A stretch of DNA of 64,000 nt from Streptomyces scabiei 87.22. GTDB taxonomy: Bacteria > Actinomycetota > Actinomycetes > Streptomycetales > Streptomycetaceae. Numbering within the stretch: the first letter of the stretch is position 1; the number at the start of each line of letters is the position of its first letter. Below are positions 37,001 to 44,415 of the stretch, piece after piece. The notes under the pieces were generated by a model. It did not search any database and was not told the origin of the DNA. It saw only the letters and a list, made by a program, of their open reading frames with translations. Where the stretch lies: NCBI RefSeq assembly GCF_000091305.1, contig NC_013929.1:372001-436000 (forward strand). Direction: 5' to 3'. Both the position numbers and the translations under genes were made by a program.

Positions 37001-37775
37001 GGTGCTCGGCGCAGCGACCGTAGAAGTCGCCGCGCACCGCCAGCAGCACCCGCAGGCGGCTCACGGGCTGCCGGGCCGTCAGCAGCAGATCGATGAAGCG
37101 AGCGCGCTCGTCCGGGTCATGGCAGAGCGTGAAGACTTCCTCGAACTGGTCGACGAGGATGACCGTGTCGGTCCCGCCGTCACCGTCGGAGGCGACCGCC
37201 GGACTGAGCACGGGTGCGTGGCTGCGGGCGGGGTGTTCGCCCGGTGTCAGGATCCTGATGGCCGCCGGGCGCCGGTCCCGTCCCCGAGCATTCTGGAGGA
37301 CGGGTATCAGGCCGGCCCGAAGCAAGGACGACTTGCCACTGCCGGAGGGGCCGAAGACCGCGGCGAAGCGTCGTCGGCGCAGCAGGTCGACCAGATCGGT
37401 GGTGAGCTGTTCCCGGCCGAAGAACAGGCCGCTGTTCCCGGTCTCGAACCGTGCCAGCCCCCGGTAGGGCGCAGGGGATCCGTCATCGTCCCCGGCGCCG
37501 TCGGTGGCGGACTGCGTGACCGTCTCCTTCCAGCGGGCTTCCCACTCCGTCAGGTCTCCACCGCACGCCCCCACATAGGCCAGGGTCACCGCCAGAGTGG
37601 GCAGCCGCTCCCCGGCCGCCGCCTGCGACAGGGTGGTCACCGAGAAGCCGGCGCGCCGGGCCAGCGAACGGTAGGTGATGCCACCCGCTTCCGCCCGCAA
37701 CTCCCGTAATTCGAAAGCGAATCGCCGGACCGGACTGGCTGCCGGGTCCACCGGCACCTCAGGACGTCCCGCCAC
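34068..37775 (-). CDS. HTH - STAND-type NTPase - transmembrane - WD40 protein
   Basis: The 1235-aa protein has an N-terminal XRE-like HTH (~10-70: ELRAEAGGITYRSLARRAGFSVTTLSQAAAGERLP), a nSTAND NTPase (Walker A FGPSGSGKSSLL, Walker B VILVDQFEEVF), one transmembrane helix near 545 (WVLTAVTGALCLALVAAGLAIA) and about 14 WD40-like repeats (each with a (S/G)PDGRTLA turn), enough for two seven-bladed propellers. Proteins of this plan are numerous in Streptomyces and are thought to be signalling switches; targets are mostly unknown. GTG 37775 matches the family N-terminus (GRPE.PVDPAA). Confidence 0.88.
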   Translation of the reverse strand: MAGRPEVPVDPAASPVRRFAFELRELRAEAGGITYRSLARRAGFSVTTLSQAAAGERLPTLAVTLAYVGACGGDLTEWEARWKETVTQSATDGAGDDDGSPAPYRGLARFETGNSGLFFGREQLTTDLVDLLRRRRFAAVFGPSGSGKSSLLRAGLIPVLQNARGRDRRPAAIRILTPGEHPARSHAPVLSPAVASDGDGGTDTVILVDQFEEVFTLCHDPDERARFIDLLLTARQPVSRLRVLLAVRGDFYGRCAEHRDLADALRDANLLAGPMSPAELRNAVVKPATAAGLTVERALTARLVEEVADAPGGLPLLSHALLETWRRRRGKTLTLTGYEAAGCLDGAIAKTAEDVYGRFTPAQAVAARRVLLRMVVPGDGTADTRRPVHRAGLPDTDQNDSAGVVEALAKARLLTLDGDTVELAHESLITAWPRLSGWIEEDRERLRVLRNLTEGAHTWQDLAREKDALFRGSRLASAREHFDDAERGELTDLERAFLKAGRDHQQKGRRRYRWVLTAVTGALCLALVAAGLAIAQRQSAITAQRLAESRQLAAQSGALLRSDPDLAALLAVHAYRTSPTREAGAALYAAAALPLRRRLVTGTEPVMSMALSPDGRTLATHGKDGRTGIWDLPEGRLRHSFTAHGSGGVAAFGPGGRVLAVATGDTIGVWDATTGTRISTLPAADGAVIGMAFSPDGHTVAAAYPSAVRVWDVATGRVRHHLTGLDAPQAVVFAADGRTVAAVGHNGSVRVWDTGSGRTRTVRDGRSEGTTAVAFSPDGRTYATVRADGSTRLREVITGTLLRTIRGGFENSRTVVFSPDGRILAVPDSGGTVRRWDAATGTELSTLTTGHRGRGITHVALGPDGRTMVTGNNLDPAVRVHDLPADRPRTTLAGRPGTSVTDLAFGPDARTVSTVGQGPPGRAAVQLWDARTGDRRATLPLDRNPARRGGDLPITVLRPAALGFAPNKDVLVARVGENGKAEIRDVGTGRLRQSRAVGSLDKPVFSPDGRLLAFVGNGGALRMWHLSTGALRTLRTGGTQSVRTVLFAPDSRTLAVLTVEADGDRITLLDAATGRAQRTVEPSVRTSLSLAFSPDGRTLAAASSGGSVKTWDARTGGLQDSFRADGEVRSLAFGSDGRTLALGTTTGVGLWDLTTAQKRAAVPTRPVAAVAFGPDGYTLAIATGNSVALWNIDLPDPVRAMRIVCEAVDRTLTSQEQARYLHDQSARVGCRPSAR

Positions 37776-37796
37776 ACCCTCACCCCTTCGGCAGCG

Positions 37797-37829
37797 TTGT
37801 TCAACTGCCGGAACGGTACTGCCGAACAA
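37797..37829. promoter_or_regulatory. TTGTTC...GAACAA dyad in the divergent promoter
   Basis: TTGTTC (37797-37802) and GAACAA (37824-37829) form an inverted repeat with 21-nt spacing upstream of the WD40 gene. It is a possible regulator site. Confidence 0.35.
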
Positions 37830-37904
37830 ATCCTCAGCCGCTGAACTCGGTGATCACCACACCCTGACCGGGGCCTGCCCGACCGAAGAGATTGCTGCTC
37901 ACCC

Positions 37905-39176
37905 ATGCGCTTCCCCCCTCTGGACAACGCCGCACCAACACTGTCACCGTCCGCGATCAGACGATTACTCGGCACCTTTTCTCCGTCCGGGCCGTCGCGG
38001 CTGGACTGGCCGGACGCGTTGCGCGGCATCGCCGCGCTCGTCGTGGTGTTCGACCATTCCTCGTACACGTTCATGCCCGAGTTCCGCCGGGAACTGATGC
38101 CCCACTTCAACACCAGCCGCTACGGCATCATGGTGTTCTTCCTGGTGAGCGGCTACATCATTCCGCGTTCACTGGAGCGCCGGGGCTCTGTGCGGACGTT
38201 CTGGATCGGGCGGATCTTCCGTGTCCACCCGCTGTTGGCGGCTGTCGTCACCATGCTGCTGGCCTTCGACGCTCTCGGCATCGCGGAGATCCGCGACTTC
38301 GGCCGGCAGAGCACGGTCAGCGTGATGGCCGCTCACATCACCATGCTGCAGGAGCTGTTGGGAACGCCCAGCCTCCTGCTCGTCCTGTGGACGCTCTCCT
38401 ACGAGATGGCCTTCTACTTGCTGGTCGTCGCTCTCTTCACCCTCCGCCTTCACCAGAGCTCCGCGTCGGTCGCGGTCGTCCTGGCCGTGCTCGCCTCAGT
38501 GAGCGTGGCGGCCGGGGTGGCAGTGCCGCCTTCCGCCCTGTCCGGCGTGTTCGACACCGGCCCGGTGATCGCGTGCGCCTCGATCGCCCTGGGTCTCGCC
38601 GTCTGCTGCGCGAGTGCCGGGCCCGCCGTACTCCGCCTGTTCGGGGGCGTGTTGGGCGGCGTACTGGCCCTCACGCTCGTCGCCTTCAACGGCACGGTCC
38701 CGCTGTGGGAGGGTCTGGTGATCCTCGCCGTGATGTTCCTCGGAACCACGGTCCACCGCGCCGAGAACAGCCAGTGCACCTGGCGCTTCGCCGCCGGCAC
38801 CACCATTCTCGTGGCCGTCTGCGCCGTGGGGAGTGCGTACTGGTTCGGCGGCGCGGAACACTTCACGCGGCGCGGCTGGATCAGCGCGTTTCTCCTGGCC
38901 CTGGTCACCTTCGGTGCCGGACTGGCGGTACGCGGCCGTGGCCTGCCGCGTGTCCTGACGGGACTGGGCACGATCAGTTACTCGGTCTATCTGGTGCATC
39001 CGGTCCTGCTGGCGGTCATCGACAGCACGATCGGCCGACGTCGGCACGACAGCATCGCTCTCGAAGTGGCGTTCTGCATGGCGCTGCTGCCGCTGTGCTG
39101 CCTGACCTACCGCTGGATCGAAGCGCCGAGCCAGAGATTCGGGCGCAGATGGGCACACCGCACACCACGACGCTGA
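37905..39176 (+). CDS. Acyltransferase-3 family membrane protein
   Basis: The 423-aa polytopic protein starts its core with RLDWPDALRGIAALVVVFDHSSY (R/K-x10-H motif of acyltransferase-3) and has about ten membrane segments, an RxxRI-type motif (IGRIFRVHP), and a terminal ISYSVYLVHPVLL. Members O-acylate sugars, antibiotics or cell-wall polymers. It is divergent from the WD40 protein; no glycan cluster adjoins it. The C-terminus is a short basic tail. Confidence 0.88.
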   Translation: MRFPPLDNAAPTLSPSAIRRLLGTFSPSGPSRLDWPDALRGIAALVVVFDHSSYTFMPEFRRELMPHFNTSRYGIMVFFLVSGYIIPRSLERRGSVRTFWIGRIFRVHPLLAAVVTMLLAFDALGIAEIRDFGRQSTVSVMAAHITMLQELLGTPSLLLVLWTLSYEMAFYLLVVALFTLRLHQSSASVAVVLAVLASVSVAAGVAVPPSALSGVFDTGPVIACASIALGLAVCCASAGPAVLRLFGGVLGGVLALTLVAFNGTVPLWEGLVILAVMFLGTTVHRAENSQCTWRFAAGTTILVAVCAVGSAYWFGGAEHFTRRGWISAFLLALVTFGAGLAVRGRGLPRVLTGLGTISYSVYLVHPVLLAVIDSTIGRRRHDSIALEVAFCMALLPLCCLTYRWIEAPSQRFGRRWAHRTPRR

Positions 39177-39531
39177 CGAGCCGCAGTCCCTCTTTCGTGC
39201 GCCTGCGCCGTCACGACATCCGTGTACCGCGCGGGACACGCCCGCTTCGCAGACGTATGTGCCGTCGCAACGCCCGCAAGAGAGTTTGCCCATGACAGAA
39301 GTCGAACGCATATGCGCGGTGCAATTGAGGGGTGCGGCGGCCAGGCGCTCGGGCTTCGCGCGCCCCGTGGTGCGCGCCGAATGCGCTCTGCCGACGGCAG
39401 CCGACCGTACCTTACCTTCACATCGCAGGACAAAAAGTGGTCACCCTACCACCGGCACAGGAAGTGGGGTGGAGACACCGTTGGTACTGCATTCGTCCGG
39501 GAACAGCATTTAGCCGACTTGGGGGAGTTTT
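39177..39531. other. 355-bp gap upstream of the lanthipeptide synthetase
   Basis: No gene is seen. The last ~120 bp are relatively AT-rich (AGGACAAAAAGTGG, GAGTTTT) and should hold the lanthipeptide promoter, but no confident -35/-10 pair could be named. GGGGGAG precedes the synthetase ATG. Confidence 0.45.
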
Positions 39532-42192
39532 ATGGATATGCGCTATGAAGCGTATTCGTACGCGGATGCGACGTTCTACGACTCGCCGGTCCGCTGGGCG
39601 AGCTCGGACGAGTTCGCGGCGGTCGGTGAGCCCCTGCCCTCGGGCTGGACCGGCTCCGCGCGAGAGGTGTGGGTGGGCCGCACGCCGGCCGGGGTCGAAC
39701 TGCCCGACCAGGGCTGGAAGATCCACGTGTCGGCCTGTCTGGACAACGCCGAGCACATCCTCTCCGTGGTCGGCGCCTACTGCGTCGAGCACCGCATGGC
39801 CTACAAGTTCCTGCGTAGTCCCGCCCTGGTGCAGACACAGAACGCCAAGTACGCCTCCCGCGGGTCCAGCGGCAAATTCATGACCCTCTACCCGGTCGAC
39901 GAACCTCAGCTGGAACGTTCCCTCAACGACCTCGACGAGGCCCTCGCCGGCCAGCGGGGCCCGTACATCCTCAGCGATCTGAGATGGCGCAACGGGCCGC
40001 TGTACCTGCGCTACGGGGGCTTCACCGAGCAGTTCTGCCGGTCGGAGACCGGGGAACTCGTCCTGGCCCTGCGCGAACCGTCGGGCCGGCTGCGCCCCGA
40101 CGTGCGCCGCGCGGTGTTCGAGGTGCCCGAGTGGGCCCCCGTCCCCGCGGTGCTGGCGAAGGCGCTCGCCGACCGGGCCACGACGAGCATGGCCGACTTC
40201 CCCTACACCGTGGAACGGGCCCTGCACTTCTCCAACGGCGGAGGCATCTACCTCGCCCGGCGCGCCTCGGGCGGAGACGAGGTGGTCCTCAAGGAGGCCC
40301 GCCCGGACGCCGGACTCGACCAGCGCGGCGACGACGCCGTCACCCGTCTCGGCAGAGAGCACGACATCCTGCGCCGGCTGGAGGGCCTCCCCTGCGTCCC
40401 CGCCGCCCTCGACCACCACACCGCGTGGGAACACCACTTCCTGGTGCAGGAGTACATATCCGGTGAGCCCCTGAACAGATGGTTCGGGCAGCGCTACCCC
40501 CTCATCCATCCGGACCCCGCTCCCGAGGAGATCGAGCGCTTCAGGGACGAGGCGCTGGACGTCCTCGCGAAGATCGAGGAGGGACTGCGTGCCATCCATG
40601 CGCGCGGTGTCGTCTTCGGGGACCTCCACCCGCGCAACCTGATCGTCCGCCCCGACGGACGGGTGTGTTTCATCGACTTCGAACTGGCCTCGCCGGCCGA
40701 CGAGTTCGTCAGACCGGGCCTGGGCGCCGCCGGTTTCGCGGCCCCCGCGGACCTCAAGGGCTACGCGATCGACGACCACGCTCTCGACGCCCTCCGGCTG
40801 TGGATCTTCATGCCGCTGACCCAGCTCACGGCGCTGGACCCCGACAAACGCCGGCAGTTGAGCAGAGCCGCCTCCAGACGCTTCGGACTCCCCCCAGCGA
40901 CGGACGCCGGCCGGTCCGCCCCGCCTTCCTCGCTCTCACCGCCCCCCACCCCCTCCCCCACGCTGCCGTCCCCGGCACACCCGGTCCGCTCCGCACCCCC
41001 CGCACAGGCGGGCACGTCGGACTTCGACAGACTGTCGGCGCTGTTCAGCGGCGACCGCGCCGACTGGCCCGCCCTGCGGGACTCCCTGGCCGCGGCCATC
41101 GCGGCGAGCGCCACCCCGGAACGGACGGACCGTCTCTTCCCCGGGGATCCGAGCCAGTTCACCCACGACGGACTCGGCCTCGCCTACGGCGCGGCGGGCG
41201 TGCTGTGGGCCCTGCACTCCGTGGGAGCTCCCGTCGCTCCGGATCATGTCGAGTGGCTGCTGGAAGCCGTCGCACGCCGTCCCTGCCGGCCCGGTCTCTA
41301 CACCGGCGCCCACGGCGTGGCCCTCACCCTTGACCGTCTCGGTCAGGCCCGACAGGCGCACAACCTCCTCGACCGGCTCCTCAAGGAACCGCTCGACGGT
41401 CAGGGCGGCGACCTCGCGGGAGGGCTCCCGGGAGTCGGGCTGACCCTGCTGCACTTCGCCGCGACCACCTCCGACGGCTCGCTGCTGGCCGGTGCCGTCG
41501 ACGTCGCCGACCGTCTCGCCGCCCGCCTCATGGACGAACCCGGCGGCCCCGCCTCCGGCCGGCGCCCGGGGCTCCTGCACGGCCCCTCCGGTTCGGCCCT
41601 GCTCTTCCTGAGCCTGTACGACCGCACCGGCGACACGGGCCTGCTCGACCTGGCCGAACAGGCGCTGCGCCTGGATCTCGCCCGCTGCGTCGTCGGCGCG
41701 GACGGAACGCTCCAGGTCGACGAAGGCAGCCGGGTGCTGCCGTACCTGGAGACGGGCAGCGCCGGCATCGCCGCCGTCCTGCACGCGGTGCTGCGCCACC
41801 GCCCCGACGCCGGGCTGCGGCAGAGCCTGGAGCAGATACGGCTGGCGGCCGAGCCCGAGTTCATCGTCCAGCCCAGCCTGTTCAACGGGCGGGCGGGTCT
41901 GATCCTGCTGCTCCACCTGCTCCGGGACGACGCCCCCGTCGACGATCCGCTGGTCCGGCGGCACATCCGGCGCCTCGTCTGGCACCTCATCCCCCACCGG
42001 GGGCACGCGGCCTTCCCCGGCGAGCAGCTGCTGCGCCTGTCGATGGACCTCGCCACCGGATCCGCGGGCATCCTGCTCGCCCTGGGATCGGCGCTGGCCG
42101 ACACCCCGGCGCTGCCCTTCTGGCCAGGCGGCCGACGGGCCACGGTGCCCGCGCCCCTGACGGGTCCGCCGACGCCGGCGCCCGCCCCCTGA
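39532..42192 (+). CDS. Class III lanthipeptide synthetase (LanKC; RamC/AmfT-like)
   Basis: The 886-aa protein has the three-part class III layout: N-terminal lyase (~1-200), kinase (~220-460) with Lys254 (VVLKEA), Asp364 in FGDLHPRN and a DFE-type metal site (Asp382), then a Pro-rich linker and a LanC-like cyclase (~550-870) with YTGAHG, LLHGPSGSA and FNGRAG. The Cys-Cys-His zinc ligands of class I/II cyclases are missing, as expected for class III. It phosphorylates Ser/Thr in the precursor, eliminates phosphate and forms (methyl)lanthionine or labionin rings. The precursor gene follows. Confidence 0.94.
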   Translation: MDMRYEAYSYADATFYDSPVRWASSDEFAAVGEPLPSGWTGSAREVWVGRTPAGVELPDQGWKIHVSACLDNAEHILSVVGAYCVEHRMAYKFLRSPALVQTQNAKYASRGSSGKFMTLYPVDEPQLERSLNDLDEALAGQRGPYILSDLRWRNGPLYLRYGGFTEQFCRSETGELVLALREPSGRLRPDVRRAVFEVPEWAPVPAVLAKALADRATTSMADFPYTVERALHFSNGGGIYLARRASGGDEVVLKEARPDAGLDQRGDDAVTRLGREHDILRRLEGLPCVPAALDHHTAWEHHFLVQEYISGEPLNRWFGQRYPLIHPDPAPEEIERFRDEALDVLAKIEEGLRAIHARGVVFGDLHPRNLIVRPDGRVCFIDFELASPADEFVRPGLGAAGFAAPADLKGYAIDDHALDALRLWIFMPLTQLTALDPDKRRQLSRAASRRFGLPPATDAGRSAPPSSLSPPPTPSPTLPSPAHPVRSAPPAQAGTSDFDRLSALFSGDRADWPALRDSLAAAIAASATPERTDRLFPGDPSQFTHDGLGLAYGAAGVLWALHSVGAPVAPDHVEWLLEAVARRPCRPGLYTGAHGVALTLDRLGQARQAHNLLDRLLKEPLDGQGGDLAGGLPGVGLTLLHFAATTSDGSLLAGAVDVADRLAARLMDEPGGPASGRRPGLLHGPSGSALLFLSLYDRTGDTGLLDLAEQALRLDLARCVVGADGTLQVDEGSRVLPYLETGSAGIAAVLHAVLRHRPDAGLRQSLEQIRLAAEPEFIVQPSLFNGRAGLILLLHLLRDDAPVDDPLVRRHIRRLVWHLIPHRGHAAFPGEQLLRLSMDLATGSAGILLALGSALADTPALPFWPGGRRATVPAPLTGPPTPAPAP

Positions 42193-42211
42193 GACCGCCC
42201 CGCCGGTCCGA

Positions 42212-42300
42212 CCGCCGCATCCCTCGCGGCCACCCGCCGCGCCTGTCGCGGCAACCCGCCGCATCCCTCGCGGCATCCCGCGGCGTCCGCCGTCGCGGCC
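42212..42300. repeat. 22-bp tandem repeats between synthetase and precursor
   Basis: Three 22-bp units (42212-42233, 42234-42255, 42256-42277) of the type CCGCCGCATCCCTCGCGGCMWC and a degenerate fourth fill the gap just after the synthetase stop. Confidence 0.8.
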
Positions 42301-42305
42301 CAGAG

Positions 42306-42325
42306 TTTCCGGCGATCGCCGGAAA
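42306..42325. promoter_or_regulatory. 20-bp perfect palindrome before the precursor gene
   Basis: TTTCCGGCGATCGCCGGAAA is a perfect palindrome 27 bp upstream of the precursor ATG. It could be an mRNA hairpin that protects or attenuates the precursor message, or a protein-binding site. Confidence 0.6.
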
Positions 42326-42352
42326 GCACCAACCCAACCGAAGGAGATCACC

Positions 42353-42478
42353 ATGTCCATCCTCAACCTGCAGGCCCTGGAGACCCCGGACGAGACGGTC
42401 GAGTACCTGTCGGTGCTCAGCTCCCTGTCGGTGGTCAACTGCACCAACAGCACCGTCAGCACGCTGCTGTGCCTCTGA
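42353..42478 (+). CDS. Class III lanthipeptide precursor (AmfS/RamS-like)
   Basis: This 41-aa peptide has a leader with the ILNLQALE motif (class III leaders carry a conserved LLDLQ-type helix) and a core holding two Ser-x2-Ser-x3-Cys motifs: Ser23/Ser26/Cys30 (SSLSVVNC) and Ser33/Ser36/Cys40 (STVSTLLC), the pattern for lanthionine or labionin rings. The first motif closely matches the second ring segment of AmfS. A GAAGGAGAT site precedes the ATG. It lies between the synthetase and two ABC half-transporters, the gene order of SapB/AmfS loci. Confidence 0.93.
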   Translation: MSILNLQALETPDETVEYLSVLSSLSVVNCTNSTVSTLLCL

Positions 42479-42537
42479 CCGCACCACTCCGGGTCGTTCC
42501 CCCTCCCCACAAGGGGTGACCTGACCCGCTGAACAGA

Positions 42538-42570
42538 GCCGGCCCGGGCTGAGGGACAGCCCGGGCCGGC
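42538..42570 (+). terminator. Strong stem-loop between precursor and transporter genes
   Basis: Perfect 13-bp arms GCCGGCCCGGGCT/AGCCCGGGCCGGC with a 7-nt loop, 60 bp past the precursor stop. Probably a leaky terminator that keeps precursor mRNA more abundant than transporter mRNA. Confidence 0.75.
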
Positions 42571-42632
42571 GTTCTCGTGCCGCCCCGACGACCGCACGCC
42601 CACCGCCAGTCCACCGCCCCCAGGAGCCTCGT

Positions 42633-44414
42633 ATGGGACAGGACCAACGACACCGGCCGCAGCGGGACGCGGCTTCCGATCGTACGGCCTGGGCCGGCCT
42701 CACGCGCAGGCCCCGCAGGCGGCCCGGCGCCCCGCCCGGCGCCGCCCGGCCGCGGGCCCGGCCCTGGGGGTGGTCCGCCCTCCTCGCCGTGGCGGTGGCG
42801 GTCAGTTCGGCCGCCGCGCTGGCCCTGCCCGCCACCCTGGCCGCGGCCGTCGACCGAGCCCTGTCCGCGACCGCAGGCCAGGGAATCCTGCCCGTCGCGG
42901 CCGTCCTGGGGCTGCTCACGGGCGCCGAGGCCCTCGCGCAGTACGCGGGGCCCCGCGCCACCGCCGAGGCGACCGCCCGGCTGCGCGCCGCACTGGTGCG
43001 GCACGCCATGGCCCTCGGCCCGCATCCCTCCCGGCGGACCACGACCGGTGACCTGGTGGCCCGCCTCACGGCGAGCGCCGCCGAGGCCGGGCTGAGCGTC
43101 CAGGCCGCCGTCTACGCCGTCGCCCAACTCGCCATGGCCGCGGGCTCGGTACTCGCCCTGGGGCTGCTCGCCCCCGAGCTCGCCGCCGCCTTCCTGATCA
43201 CCGCGCCCGCGGGCTGGCTGCTGCTGCGCCGTCATCTGCGGCGCACCGTGCGCCGGGGCGAGGGCTACCAGAGCGCGCAGGCGGCCGTCGCCACCCATCT
43301 GCTCAACGCGCTGGCCGGCCGTCGCACCATCGCCGCCGCCGGTACCCTGGAGTGCGAGATCGAGCGGGTCCTGCGGCCGCTGCCCGAACTGGGCCGGCAC
43401 GGACGCGCCCTGTGGGACAGTCAGCGTCGTGTCTCCTGGTCCACGGGGCTGCTCGCCCCCGCGACACAGATCACCGTCATCGCCGTCGCGGGCCACGAAC
43501 TGCTCGCCGGCTCACTCGGCCCCGGCGACCTGGTGGCCGCACTCGGCTACGCCACGCTGGGCCTCGGCGGCTTCGGGACGGCCCAGAGCCTGCTGGACCT
43601 GGCCCGCGCCCGGGCCGGGCACCAGCGGGTCCGGGAGGTCCTCGCCCTCACCCCGCCCTCGCCGGGACTGCGCCCCCTGCCCCCGGGGCCGGGGCGCGTC
43701 GAACTGCGCGGCATCACCGTGCGCACCCCGGCCGGTGACACCGTCCTGGACGGACTGGACCTCGTCCTGCCCGCACGTCACAGTGTCGCGCTCGTCGGAC
43801 GCTCCGGTGCGGGAACCTCCCTGCTGGCAGCGGTCGCAGGCGGCCTTCGGGTCCCGGACCGGGGGCTGGTGCTGCTGGACGGCGTGCCCTTGGACGACGT
43901 CCGCCCCGCGGACCTGCGCGCCGCCGTCTCCTACGCGTTCAGCGACCCGGAGCTGACCGGCGGCACGATCCTGGACGCCCTGAGCACAGCCGCCGACCGC
44001 GTTCCGGAGGAACGGGTCCACGCGGCCGCCCGGGCGGCGCAGGCCGACGCCTTCGTGCGCCGTCTCCCCGCCGGCTACGACACCCTCCTCACCGACGCAC
44101 CTCTCTCCGGCGGGCAGCGCCAACGCCTGGGCCTGGCGCGCGCCCTGGCCCGCGACGGCCGGCTGCTCGTCCTGGACGACGCCATGTCGAGCCTGGACTC
44201 CGCCGCCGAGGCGGCGGTGCTGCGCGCTCTGGACGGCCCGTACGGCGACCGCACCCGGCTGGTCGTGACCCGCCGGACGGCCGCGGCGGCCCGCGCCGAC
44301 CTCGTGGCCTGGCTGCACGAGGGACGTGTGGCAGCACTCGCACCCCATCACGAACTGTGGCAACTGCCCGCCTATCGCGCCCTGTTCGACAGCGCCGAGG
44401 ACGTGGACGACTGA
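42633..44414 (+). CDS. ABC half-transporter with degenerate nucleotide-binding domain
   Basis: The 593-aa protein fuses a six-helix membrane domain (~60-330) to an ABC ATPase (~360-590), like RamA/AmfB. The ATP site is degenerate: Walker A reads GRSGAGTS with Thr395 where the invariant Lys should be, the catalytic Glu after Walker B is Asp (LVLDDAM), and the H-loop His is replaced (VVTRRT). The signature LSGGQRQRL is intact. It likely pairs with the next gene in a heterodimer with one active site, exporting the lanthipeptide. AGGAG precedes the ATG. Its stop is 1 bp before the partner's start. Confidence 0.9.
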   Translation: MGQDQRHRPQRDAASDRTAWAGLTRRPRRRPGAPPGAARPRARPWGWSALLAVAVAVSSAAALALPATLAAAVDRALSATAGQGILPVAAVLGLLTGAEALAQYAGPRATAEATARLRAALVRHAMALGPHPSRRTTTGDLVARLTASAAEAGLSVQAAVYAVAQLAMAAGSVLALGLLAPELAAAFLITAPAGWLLLRRHLRRTVRRGEGYQSAQAAVATHLLNALAGRRTIAAAGTLECEIERVLRPLPELGRHGRALWDSQRRVSWSTGLLAPATQITVIAVAGHELLAGSLGPGDLVAALGYATLGLGGFGTAQSLLDLARARAGHQRVREVLALTPPSPGLRPLPPGPGRVELRGITVRTPAGDTVLDGLDLVLPARHSVALVGRSGAGTSLLAAVAGGLRVPDRGLVLLDGVPLDDVRPADLRAAVSYAFSDPELTGGTILDALSTAADRVPEERVHAAARAAQADAFVRRLPAGYDTLLTDAPLSGGQRQRLGLARALARDGRLLVLDDAMSSLDSAAEAAVLRALDGPYGDRTRLVVTRRTAAAARADLVAWLHEGRVAALAPHHELWQLPAYRALFDSAEDVDD

Positions 44415-44415
44415 C

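Noticed and set aside
34068..37775. Anti-phage defence STAND (Avs-like) protein
   Set aside because: It has an HTH instead of a nuclease or protease effector, and no defence genes are nearby; common Streptomyces WD40 signalling architecture explains it better.
42306..42325. Intrinsic terminator ending the synthetase transcript
   Set aside because: It is a loop-less palindrome with no trailing U-run and lies in the leader of the precursor gene, so it is listed as a regulatory palindrome.
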